Assembly: GCA_963664935.2 (NCBI GenBank)
Contig: CAXXSE010000007.1
Location: 124,001-188,000, forward strand
Direction: 5' to 3'
Length of the DNA stretch: 64,000 nucleotides
Origin: G963664935 sp963664935
Lineage (GTDB): Bacteria > Pseudomonadota > Gammaproteobacteria > Methylococcales > G963664935
The notes below the pieces were generated by a model that was not told where the DNA came from, did no database searches, and was given only the letters and a program-made list of their open reading frames with translations. How positions within the stretch are numbered: position 1 is the stretch's first letter; each line of letters opens with the position of its first letter. This document shows positions 28,601 to 36,280 of this stretch, piece by piece. Both the position numbers and the translations under genes were made by a program.

Positions 28601-29313
28601 GCTGGACGAGGCTTAGTATTAACTTGGCAGGCAATCCAAAGCATGACATCCCGCGCCAAGCCCTCGACGGCTGTTTCGAGATTCGTGAGATCGTCAACTG
28701 CTGGAAAGCCTGAGGTGTCAGCCCGAAGCCGTTCCACAGTTGTTTTTGAGTCGGTGGAGATCTGACCTGTACCGGTTTCGTCTTTTTTTACGCTTGCGAT
28801 GTCGCTCTCTAAACCAGTTAGGGCCTTAACCATACGCGCGAAAGACAGCTCATCGAGTTTTTCCGTAGGCGGGTTACCAAGACTCTGGGTGAGATTCTCT
28901 ATTTTTACGTCGAGAGAGGCAATATCGATACCCTCGATATCCGCGGGCTTAATTCGTTTGACGACGCGTTTTCGAACAAAATCCCTGCGTACAGACAAAA
29001 CACCATCCAAGGCGCGAGTATTAGCTTCTTGTTCTCGCTGGGCTTTGTTCAGGCCAAACAGGGCACCCAGGAAACGCGATAAATGGGGGCCAACATTTAT
29101 AGTTACCCATGTTTCCTCTTCCCGCGTCGGGTTGGCCGAATCCATGATTTCACTATATCGACGCCCGACATCAGGATCTGACTTAAGCAAATCTTCGGTA
29201 AAACGAACCTGGAGAAGGCGCAATTTCTCGGGCTGAAAAAGATCGCGATAGCCGAAGCCCTCGATTCCGAGAGTCAGGGTCTCACCGTTATTATTCGCGA
29301 TTGGTTCAGTCAT
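25657..29313 (-). CDS. Giant Fe-S flavoprotein, NfnB-NfnA-like fusion
   Basis: 1218 residues. Residues 1-295 match nothing I recognise (mostly helical, charged). Residues ~300-390 hold eight Cys (303, 306, 314, 337; 369, 377, 380, 384), as for two [4Fe-4S] clusters of GltD/NfnB proteins. From 436 to ~870 is a GltD-type FAD/NAD(P) oxidoreductase (FAD loop VVGLGPAGYTLA at 441-452; second dinucleotide loop LVLGGGLTAIDTATE at 611-625). From ~890 is a PyrK/NfnA-type ferredoxin reductase domain (FEPGQFYRL at 922; NAD loop LLGGGLGNA at 1007-1015) with Cys1146, 1152, 1155 and 1173 for a [2Fe-2S] cluster. In NfnAB these parts are two proteins that couple ferredoxin, NADH and NADPH by flavin bifurcation. 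It is transcribed just before fdxA and fwdD. Function is inferred. Confidence 0.8.
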   Translation of the reverse strand: MTEPIANNNGETLTLGIEGFGYRDLFQPEKLRLLQVRFTEDLLKSDPDVGRRYSEIMDSANPTREEETWVTINVGPHLSRFLGALFGLNKAQREQEANTRALDGVLSVRRDFVRKRVVKRIKPADIEGIDIASLDVKIENLTQSLGNPPTEKLDELSFARMVKALTGLESDIASVKKDETGTGQISTDSKTTVERLRADTSGFPAVDDLTNLETAVEGLARDVMLWIACQVNTKPRPATTRYWEVFHLQQKVDFQNLVEQDYPKPDDTHFFQGPKETYRNRVGFELTDFRYNHTQIISETDLCIFCHNQNRDSCAKGVTDKQGNIKKNPLGIELNGCPLDEHISEFQYLHMQGDAVAALSTLMINNPMCPGTGHRICNDCMKGCIYQKQDPVNIPQIETRVLTDVLDMPWGVEVFGLLTRWNPLNIRRPYQLPLNGKRVLVVGLGPAGYTLAHYLANEGFGVVAMDGLKLEPPPESQVGENFQPIQSWENFIQRLDKRILEGFGGVSEYGITVRWDKNFLRLLYVTMLRKQGFACYGGVRFGGTLTLDDAAELGFDHVAVASGAGKPTIVPMKNNLIRGIRKASDFLMALQLTGACKEDSLTNLQVRLPALVLGGGLTAIDTATELMAYYPVMVEQVVRRSEILESKGRLESYLERLMGEEKEIYETFIDHGKAVLAEKQSAADEGREPNLIQLIRDWGGVTMIYRRTVQESPAYRLNHEEVIKALEEGIYFIEKISPVEALADQHGSLETIRAKYQDTGEEVDLPCRSLMVAAGTSPNIIYELEHPGTFDNDGYFFKPFSASKSNGEIKLTDDEDPFESFFTSYSKDGLTVSYYGDNHPAYAGNVVKAMASARNGYPKIVDLFRSEITALDPAGQDQRDRKYDSLLEHLDDQLKARVVEVNRLTRTITEVVVYAPYQARKFEPGQFYRLQNFDVNAPVVKGFRMSMEGVALTGAWVDKEKGLLSLIILEMGGSSDLCAYLQPGEEVVCMGPTGTPTLIPSNANVVLLGGGLGNAVLFSIAKACKEAGSKVLYFAGYKHGEDLFKRDEVEAATDQVIFSTDMGSFIEPRRPQDAHIRANIVQAMIAYSKGEFGEKLFPLQEANHLVAIGSDRMMGAVKAARHDPSLLQPHLGEHVAIASINSPMQCMMKKVCAQCLQRHVDPETGKEEFVFSCFDQDQNMDEVDFEFLNSRLRQNTVLEKLSAGLISVMTYGADLPRV

Positions 29314-29513
29314 AGGGTTTTCCTCTTATTTTTTTACATACTTTTTCATAATTTTTTTGAGGTAAAGGTTAGTAAATTAATTTCAACAATCACCTTTCCC
29401 CACTCGTTGTCTACTAACTTATTGCCATACAATTTTATTCTATCGCTCTTAAAATTTTACTGAGAGTCGTTCCAATTGGCAAATTATTTGTTGTATTAAA
29501 AAGAAGCGGTACA

Positions 29514-29541
29514 AAAAGCACTCCCCACAGGGAGTGCTTTT
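29514..29541 (-). terminator. Intrinsic terminator after pntB
   Basis: A perfect 12-bp stem (AAAAGCACTCCC at 29514-29525, GGGAGTGCTTTT at 29530-29541) with a 4-nt loop and flanking T on the minus strand. It lies 24 bp after the pntB stop and separates pntAB from the flavoprotein gene, which must have its own promoter in 29314-29513. Confidence 0.85.
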
Positions 29542-29565
29542 GTCCTTACCTTTTTAACTAAAGCC

Positions 29566-30968
29566 TTATCCATTCAAATGCTTCAACACCGCTTCCAAAG
29601 TATCCTTGGCGTCACCGAATAACATCCGGGTGTTGTCCTTGAAGAACAATGGATTCTGAACGCCGGCATATCCAGACGCCATACTTCTCTTGAGAACAAT
29701 TGTCGTGGTACCGTTCCAGCACTCAAGTACCGGCATACCGGCGATCGGACTGTTAGGATCATCCAACGCGGACGGATTCACGATATCGTTGGCGCCGATA
29801 ATGATGGACACGTCGATCTTTGGAAAATCATCGTTGATTTCATCCATTTCGAAGACAATATCGTAGGGTACTTTGGCTTCGGCCAACAATACGTTCATGT
29901 GCCCAGGCATACGGCCGGCCACCGGGTGTATGCCAAAACGCACATTGACGCCCTTGCCACGCAGTAATTTGGTCATTTCATTGACGGTATGCTGGCCTGG
30001 GCGACGGCCATGCCGTAACCTGGAATAATCATGATTTCCTTGGCGGTATCGAGAAGGTCCGCGGTTTCCTCGGCCTTGATCTCGTACACCTCGCCTTGAT
30101 CTTCCCCTGCCCCTGAGGATGCGGCGCCCGATGCACCGGTCCCGAATCCACCGGCGATGACACTGATGAAATTCCGATTCATCGCGCGGCACATGATGTA
30201 ACTCAATATGGCGCCGCTACTGCCGACCAACGCGCCAACCACAATCAACAAGTCGTTTCCAAGCATAAAGCCGGTAGCGGAAGCCGCCCATCCCGAATAG
30301 CTATTGAGCATGGATACTACAACCGGCATGTCGGCGCCACCAATCGCCATGACCATATGCACTCCGAACGCCAGCGCAACCAGGGTCATCAAGAATAGCC
30401 AAAAACCGCCGCCCCCTTCCAGGGCACCGGCGATGAATAGGTCACCGAACCAGAGCGCGAGGATGAGCAGCCCTAAATTGAGCCAATGGCCACTGGGAAG
30501 CTTAAGCGGGCTTCCACCAATTTTGCCACTCAATTTTCCGAACGCAATCACCGATCCGGAAAAGGTGACGGCGCCGATCAATACGCCAATGTAGATTTCA
30601 ACTTCGTGGATGGTCTTTTCCACACCCGCGAATTCCGCCGTGGGATCTAAGAAATTCGCATAGCCTACAAAAACCGCGGCCATGCCTACCAAACTGTGGA
30701 GTATGGCGACCAACTCGGGCATTTCGGTCATTTCAACCCGTTTCGCCAGTTCAAGCCCAATGCCGCCGCCAATCACCATGGCGATCCCTAAGAGTACGTA
30801 GGAATCCACCCGATCGCTGAGGATCGTCGCCAATACGGCCAGGGTCATCCCGATCATGCCGTACAGGTTGCCCTTTCTTGACCTCTCCGGATTGCTGAGA
30901 CCCCCCAGCGCCAATATAAATAAAACGGTGGCGCCGATATATGAAACTGTAACTAAACCTTGTGACAT
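29566..30968 (-). CDS. pntB: NAD(P) transhydrogenase subunit beta, frameshifted
   Basis: About 467 residues when joined, normal for PntB. It has nine or so hydrophobic segments up to about residue 270, then the NADP(H)-binding domain (IIPGYGMAVAQA, FGIHPVAGRMPGHMNVLLAEA, IIGANDIVNPSA). With PntA it forms the proton-translocating transhydrogenase that makes NADPH from NADH using proton motive force. The frame breaks near 29994: after MAVAQA the first part continues out of frame, while inserting one G in the plus-strand GG there gives continuous MAVAQAQHTVNEM. Both sides are otherwise well conserved, so a sequencing error in a short homopolymer is likely. It is 14 bp downstream of pntA. Confidence 0.88.
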
Positions 30969-30982
30969 TATTGTTATCTCCC

Positions 30983-32542
30983 CTATTTCCTGAACATTTC
31001 AAGCATACGCCGCGTCACCGCGAATCCACCGGTAATGTTGATACTGGTGATCAGTATCGCCAGCCAGGACAATAACGTAATGAAAAAACCCGGCGCTGAG
31101 ATTTGGATCAAGGCGCCGAGCACGATGATGCTGCTGATGGCATTGGTCAAACTCATGAGCGGTGTATGCAAGGCCGCCGTGACGTTCCAAATCACCATAT
31201 AACCGACAAAACACGCCAGCACGAATACGGTAAAGTGGGCCATGAACGACGGCGGCGCAACACTCCCTAAACCCAATAGCGCTAAGGCGCCGATGATGGC
31301 GGGCAGTGCGGCTTTAACCGGGGCGGGCAATAACGGTTTCTTTTCTTCCACCACCACGACCGGTTGGGGTTCAGCCGGTTTGGCCGGCACCGCGGACAGT
31401 TTGGGTGCGGGTGGCGGCCAGGTGATTTCGCCTTGTTTGATGACGGTGGCGCCTCGAATCACTTCGTCTTCCATGTTGACGTTAATTTCGCCATCTTTTT
31501 CCGGGGTGAGATCGGTCAGGAAATGTCGGATGTTGGTGCCATACAATTGGCTGGCTTGGGTGGCCAGTCGGCTGGGAAGATCGGTGTAGCCGATAATCGT
31601 GACGCCATACTTGACGACGACTTCGTTGGCTTCGGTCAGTTCGCAGTTGCCGCCCTGTTCGGCGGCGAGGTCGACGATGACGCTGCCTTCTTTCATGGTT
31701 TCCACCATGGCCTGGGTAATCAAGCGGGGGGCGGGTTTGCCGGGAATCAGCGCGGTGGTGACGATAATGTCGACTTCCATGGCCTGACGGGCGAACAGGT
31801 CCATTTCGGCCTTGATGAATTCTTTGCTCATGACTTTGGCGTAGCCGCCAGTCCCGGAGCCTTCTTCTTCGAAGTCCAGCATGAGGAATTCCGCATCCAT
31901 GCTTTCGATTTGTTCTTTGACTTCCGGGCGGGTATCGAAGGCTCTGACGATGGCGCCCATGCCCTTGGCCGTACCAATCGCGGCCAATCCCGCCACCCCG
32001 GCGCCAATGACCATGACGATCGCGGGCGGTACTTTGCCAGCGGCGGTGACCTGGCCGGTGAAAAACCGGCCGAAGTGTTGGGCGGCTTCGATAATCGCGC
32101 GGTATCCGGCGATATTGGCCATGGAGCTCAAGGCGTCGAGCTTTTGCGCCCGGGAAACCCGGGGTACGCTGTCCATGGCCAACACTGTGGCGTTTTTGGC
32201 GGCCAGGCGTTTCATTAGATCTTCGTTTTGGGCGGGCCAAATAAAACTGATGAGGGTGCCGCCTTCCCGAAGTAATTCGACTTCGTCCATGCACAGTTCG
32301 GGATGGGTCTCCGGGGCGCGCACTTTCATCACGATGTCGGATTGCGCCCAGAGGGTTTTGGCATCGTCTACAATTTCGACACCGGCTTCTCGATAGGCAT
32401 CGTCTGAATAATTCGCGGCCAAACCGGCCCCGGCCTCCAGACAAACGCTAAATCCCAATTTCTTGAGACGTTCCGCTACTTCCGGCGTCGTGGCGACGCG
32501 CCGCTCGCCTTCATGGATTTCTTTGGGTACCCCAATTTTCAT
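30983..32542 (-). CDS. pntA: NAD(P) transhydrogenase subunit alpha
   Basis: 519 residues, similar to E. coli PntA (510), i.e. fused soluble and membrane parts. The N-terminus MKIGVPKEIHEGERRVA is the alanine dehydrogenase/PNT domain. NAD-binding loop VMVIGAGVAGLAAIGTAKGMGA (about 165-186). A Pro/Ala-rich linker at ~375-405 (AVPAKPAEPQPVVV) leads to four hydrophobic C-terminal helices. It is the first gene of the pntAB pair, upstream of the C1 redox genes, and supplies NADPH. Confidence 0.95.
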   Translation of the reverse strand: MKIGVPKEIHEGERRVATTPEVAERLKKLGFSVCLEAGAGLAANYSDDAYREAGVEIVDDAKTLWAQSDIVMKVRAPETHPELCMDEVELLREGGTLISFIWPAQNEDLMKRLAAKNATVLAMDSVPRVSRAQKLDALSSMANIAGYRAIIEAAQHFGRFFTGQVTAAGKVPPAIVMVIGAGVAGLAAIGTAKGMGAIVRAFDTRPEVKEQIESMDAEFLMLDFEEEGSGTGGYAKVMSKEFIKAEMDLFARQAMEVDIIVTTALIPGKPAPRLITQAMVETMKEGSVIVDLAAEQGGNCELTEANEVVVKYGVTIIGYTDLPSRLATQASQLYGTNIRHFLTDLTPEKDGEINVNMEDEVIRGATVIKQGEITWPPPAPKLSAVPAKPAEPQPVVVVEEKKPLLPAPVKAALPAIIGALALLGLGSVAPPSFMAHFTVFVLACFVGYMVIWNVTAALHTPLMSLTNAISSIIVLGALIQISAPGFFITLLSWLAILITSINITGGFAVTRRMLEMFRK

Positions 32543-32711
32543 TCGTTTCTCTCCCCTGTAGTTTTGTTTTATGGGCTCAGAATTAGTTTCCGGATTAATA
32601 CCTTATTTTGTTGTAGATGCGAACAATGCACATGGATTACCTTTGAAGCCTGACCGAATGTGATAGTAAAAATAAGGAAGTAGTAGTACTCAAAGGACGA
32701 TTTTAGTCGGA

Positions 32712-33095
32712 TCAATCATACTTCAGGTATTTAAATCTGGGATCGTCGGGTGTCCCTTCCAAGGCTCCACCTTCCACTCCGGGTTGCCACATCACGACCT
32801 CTTCGATTTTTTTTGCTAACTCGAAATCCTTGTTAGTAATCCCTTTAGCCGCATGGTTCATTAGTTTCACGATAACGAATGCATAGGAAACACTGAGGTC
32901 CGGGTGGTGAAATGCCGCTTCGGACAAATGGCCGACGGTGTTGACGACCATTAAAGTGCCTTTCCATCCACTGGTTTTGTATTTTCTACGTATCCATCCA
33001 TTTTCATAAAACCATTTCGGCAAATCGTCATTAAGCCTCGATTTAATCTCATCTTCGTCGTAGGTGTCTTCGTGTTTTCGTTCCCGCCAACTCAT
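32712..33095 (-). CDS. Pterin-4a-carbinolamine dehydratase-like protein
   Basis: 127 residues from ATG 33095; an ATG 24 bp upstream is possible, and neither has a strong ribosome binding site. The DCoH/PhhB fold is seen in SGWKGTLMVVNTVGHLSEAAFHHPDLSVSYAFVIVKLMNH...GITNKDFELAKKIE; the usual active-site His-His pair in HHPD is present. Longer than canonical PhhB (~100). PCD-like proteins recur near tetrahydromethanopterin genes in methylotrophs, so a role with H4MPT rather than aromatic hydroxylation is plausible (inference). Confidence 0.8.
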   Translation of the reverse strand: MSWRERKHEDTYDEDEIKSRLNDDLPKWFYENGWIRRKYKTSGWKGTLMVVNTVGHLSEAAFHHPDLSVSYAFVIVKLMNHAAKGITNKDFELAKKIEEVVMWQPGVEGGALEGTPDDPRFKYLKYD

Positions 33096-33316
33096 GTTTG
33101 ATGCGCCTCGTTGATCCATGTAGAACCATCATTATACACACCACATTTTTGACCTCAATCGAAATACAATTCGAAATAAGGCATCTTTCAAAGATTAAAT
33201 ACCCACATGGTATACTCATTGGCCGTAAACAATTGCCAACCATAGGCTCGTGCGCTTGCACTTGCTAAAAATCATTTATTTGAAATCCCTATTTATATCG
33301 AACAACAGTCTTACTA

Positions 33317-34060
33317 ATGTTGAAAATTCTTAGTCTTAATCCAGCACCCGAAGTCCGCGATTATTGGATTGCGGCGGTTACTTTCGTCGGCATCGCGGTT
33401 TGTTTTTCCGTTGATACCTTGGTTACCCATGAGCAACAGCTCGTGCTTGGTATCGGTGGGTGGATTTGTTTGCTGGGACTTTTGAAAGACGAGGATACCT
33501 TGACACGAACTCAGGTGGGCATCGCGGTTATGATTGCGAGCATCGGTGAACATTTTGCTTCGCCCTACATGGAAGGCTATACCTACCGTTTCGGAGATGT
33601 TTCGGACTTTGTCCCGCCCGGACATGGTATGGTTTATTTGACTGCGATTGCATTAGGCCGATCAGGGTTTTTCAGGCAATTTCGAAGTAATATTCTCGTG
33701 TTCGTGTTGATTGTGGGATCGATCTGGTCCATTTGGGGTGTGACCCTGGCGGAACGTGGTGATGAAATTGGTGCTTTGTTGTTTTTTATCTTCGTTAGTT
33801 TCGTCCTTTTCGGGAGGTCTACCATGGTTTATTTGGGCGCGTTTTTTATCACCACATGGGTTGAATTCACCGGAACCTATTTGGGCACCTGGAATTGGGC
33901 AATTATTGACCCGGCCAGTGGTCTTTCCCAGGGTAATCCTCCAAGTGGAGTGGCGGCTTGGTATTGTTTAATTGACGCAATCGCAATATCCACGGCCCCA
34001 AAAGTAATGCACAGTTTCTCTTGGCTGAATGAACGTTATCGCCTGCTATTCCAGAATTAA
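33317..34060 (+). CDS. Polytopic membrane protein of unknown function
   Basis: 247 residues with about seven or eight hydrophobic segments (e.g. YWIAAVTFVGIAVCF, IGGWICLLGLL, ILVFVLIVGSIWSIWG, IGALLFFIFVSFVLFG, MVYLGAFFITTWVEF). Conserved-looking polar residues fall at loop ends: GEHFASPYMEGYTYR, VPPGHGMVYL and GTYLGTWNWA. No cleavable signal peptide and no family recognised. It starts a plus-strand cluster with the Asp-box lipoprotein. Confidence 0.7.
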   Translation: MLKILSLNPAPEVRDYWIAAVTFVGIAVCFSVDTLVTHEQQLVLGIGGWICLLGLLKDEDTLTRTQVGIAVMIASIGEHFASPYMEGYTYRFGDVSDFVPPGHGMVYLTAIALGRSGFFRQFRSNILVFVLIVGSIWSIWGVTLAERGDEIGALLFFIFVSFVLFGRSTMVYLGAFFITTWVEFTGTYLGTWNWAIIDPASGLSQGNPPSGVAAWYCLIDAIAISTAPKVMHSFSWLNERYRLLFQN

Positions 34061-34085
34061 TGGGTTCGTGAATCCTGTAAAAATT

Positions 34086-35309
34086 ATGAATAAAAAGAGT
34101 TCATCGCTTAGAAAATGCTTAGCAGCTTGGTTAGTCGCCGTTGGTTTCACGAGTATTGGGGCATGTGTCGCGTTCGTTAGTTCGTCACCGGAAACAGAGG
34201 CGGCGCGGAAAATATCAGCCTTGGGGCAGGTTGTTTCAGTCGTTTTCGGGCCTGATCGAAAATTATGGCGTATCGTTCCCACCGAAAACTTTGTATTCGT
34301 GGACTATTCCACGGACTACGGTAAAACTTTTAGCCAATCGGTAGCGGTCAATAGTCAACCTAAACGCATTAGGACGACATCGGAGGATCGACCTTCAATC
34401 GTGGTCGACAATAAGGGATGGATCTATGTGGTATTTATGGCGGACGGCGCCTTGCCCTGGTCCGGTTTTTTCAGTTTATCCAAAGATGGCGGGAATCATT
34501 TTAGCGAACCGGTTTTGATTAGCGATCAAGCACAACGGTTTAAATATTATCAGAACGTCATCGCCATGAACGATCACGGACGCGCTTATGTGTTTTGGAG
34601 CGATGAGCGGGAGCAGGGGCAAGCTTCAGGGAAAGGTAACACCATGTATTATTCCCCGGTTTATTCGGCCGAGCCCGTGCGTCTTTCCAACTACAAGCTC
34701 AAGGATTCGATGTGTGAGTGTTGCCGCCTTGCCGTCGATTTCGATCCGAATGGAGATCCCGTGGTGTTTTCTCGCACTCTCTACGATGGAAAAGTGAGAG
34801 ATCATGGTATCACGAATCGGGTAGTGGAGGATCGCTGGTCACAGCGTCGGGTTACATACGACGAATGGCGGATCCAAGCGTGCCCTGAACATGGACCAGC
34901 ACTTTCGATCAGCGGAACGGATCGATATCATATGACTTGGTTTACCCTGGGAAATAAGCGCAAAGGTATTTTTTACGCTTATTCCGATGACCGGGGCAAA
35001 ACCTTATCCAAACCGATACCTTTGGGGGATTTAACCCAATTACCGGCGCATGCGGACGTGTTGGCGTCGGCGGATAATGTGGCCGTGGTGTGGCGGGAAT
35101 TTGATGGAGAGAACATCTCAATTAAGGTGATGCAATCACAAAATAGCGGCGAAAACTGGTCTTCAACTCGAATTATTGCATCGGCTAAAGATGTTGCGGA
35201 TTACCCGTTTTTGGTATCGGATGGTCAGACGATATTTGTGTCATGGAATTCGAAGGATCACGGTTATCGATTGCTGCCACTGGCTTCCCCGAATGCTGGA
35301 CGGAAGTGA
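34086..35309 (+). CDS. Asp-box (BNR/sialidase-like) lipoprotein with Cys-rich motif
   Basis: 407 residues from ATG 34086; an earlier ATG overlaps the upstream gene. The N-terminus SSLRKCLAAWLVAVGFTSIGAC looks like a lipoprotein signal with Cys in an I-G-A-C lipobox. A six-bladed propeller is implied by Asp-box repeats: STDYGKTF, SKDGGNHF, SDDRGKTL, NSGENWSS. Two Cys clusters, MCECCR (about 215-220) and ACPEHGP (about 280), could bind metal or form disulfides. Sialidase activity is not implied, because the arginine triad is not evident. The next gene (after a MITE) is a thioredoxin-like TlpA protein, so a redox or metal link is possible (inference). Confidence 0.75.
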   Translation: MNKKSSSLRKCLAAWLVAVGFTSIGACVAFVSSSPETEAARKISALGQVVSVVFGPDRKLWRIVPTENFVFVDYSTDYGKTFSQSVAVNSQPKRIRTTSEDRPSIVVDNKGWIYVVFMADGALPWSGFFSLSKDGGNHFSEPVLISDQAQRFKYYQNVIAMNDHGRAYVFWSDEREQGQASGKGNTMYYSPVYSAEPVRLSNYKLKDSMCECCRLAVDFDPNGDPVVFSRTLYDGKVRDHGITNRVVEDRWSQRRVTYDEWRIQACPEHGPALSISGTDRYHMTWFTLGNKRKGIFYAYSDDRGKTLSKPIPLGDLTQLPAHADVLASADNVAVVWREFDGENISIKVMQSQNSGENWSSTRIIASAKDVADYPFLVSDGQTIFVSWNSKDHGYRLLPLASPNAGRK

Positions 35310-35355
35310 ATTAGATTTTTTTCGACGGTCAAAAACAAATAGGGTGAATTAGTAA

Positions 35356-35583
35356 AAGTCTATTCCAATCTATAAATGGCCCTGAAATTGGGAACAGATC
35401 ATGAATAACCTTTTAACTGGAGCGGAAGAGGTGTCAAGGAGGAGTTTGTAGCGTAGCGGAGGAATCTCCTTGACACTTCTGAAGCGTAAGTTACCCTAAA
35501 TTTATGATCTGTTCTCGGTTTCAGGGCCATTTCACGTTAGAAATTACCCCCTCTTCAGGGCCATTTCATATTGGACAAGACTT
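35356..35583 (+). mobile_element. MITE-like element, copy 1
   Basis: 228 bp with imperfect ~30-bp terminal inverted repeats beginning AAGTCT; each end includes AATGGCCCTGAA. The interior is itself largely palindromic (GAACAGATCAT and ATGATCTGTTC arms; GTGTCAAGGAG and CTCCTTGACAC arms). Possible 4-bp target duplication AGTA (35351-35354 and 35584-35587). A nearly identical copy in opposite orientation lies at 51782-52012. No ORF: non-autonomous. Confidence 0.85.
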
Positions 35584-35646
35584 AGTATTTCCCCAACAGC
35601 TAAACCGTTGTATAATCACGAGGGTAGTTCGAAGATTTATAAGAAA

Positions 35647-36150
35647 ATGTATAGATTAAATTTAATATCGAGAGTGGTTGCGTTGTCGCTTGCCCTGGTA
35701 TTCATGGCAAAACTAAGTTTTGCCATGACATCATCCGCGAGTGCTTTCATTTCTGGCAGTCTATCCGAGATTTTGTCCCTTAGAGAAGGAAAACCACTGA
35801 TGGTGGTGCTTTGGTCGATCGATTGTCCATCGTGTTTGCGTGAGCTCGGACTGTTAAGGGAAATCAGACGGAAATATAAGAATCCCGACTTCGTTTTGAT
35901 TTCCACGGACAATATTTCTTTACAAAGCGATATTCGGCAAGTTTTAGAAAGCCAGGGCTTAGGCGATATCGAATCCTGGGCTTTTGCCGATGGCAACGCC
36001 CAACGATTACGCTATGAAATCGATCCGAAATGGTATGGAGAAATACCGAGAACTTATTTTTACGATGCCGAACATAATCGAGCGAGTTTGAGCGGCGCAT
36101 TAACCATGCAGCATATCGAAGCTTGGCTTACAGCCGTTTCCGGAAAGTAA
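35647..36150 (+). CDS. TlpA/ResA-like thioredoxin-fold protein
   Basis: 167 residues from ATG 35647. Signal peptide at 1-27 (ALSLALVFMAKLSFAMTS). Thioredoxin fold with WSIDCPSCLRELGLL (CPSC active site near residue 62) and the cis-Pro in GEIPRTYFYD. A periplasmic thiol-disulfide reductase is expected. The signal-peptide coding region contains a perfect 27-nt palindrome at 35702-35728. A MITE sits just upstream, so transcription is probably separate from the Asp-box lipoprotein gene. Confidence 0.85.
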   Translation: MYRLNLISRVVALSLALVFMAKLSFAMTSSASAFISGSLSEILSLREGKPLMVVLWSIDCPSCLRELGLLREIRRKYKNPDFVLISTDNISLQSDIRQVLESQGLGDIESWAFADGNAQRLRYEIDPKWYGEIPRTYFYDAEHNRASLSGALTMQHIEAWLTAVSGK

Positions 36151-36280
36151 GGCATTATCTTCGTCGGCAAATCGGAGGAATTAATCGCAACAACCCTCAA
36201 GGAGAGTGCTCTAATCTGAATCCGCCTAAAAGGCACGGATTTAGGTTTACATATAAAGTCTAATCCTCCGGAGGACGCGT

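Noticed and set aside
31364..32444. Long open frames (284 and 320 residues) overlapping pntA
   Set aside because: Gly/Phe- or Arg-rich shadow frames of the clearly conserved pntA; compositional artefacts.
34086..35309. Sialidase activity
   Set aside because: Asp-boxes are a fold feature; the catalytic Arg triad and Tyr/Glu pair are not evident.
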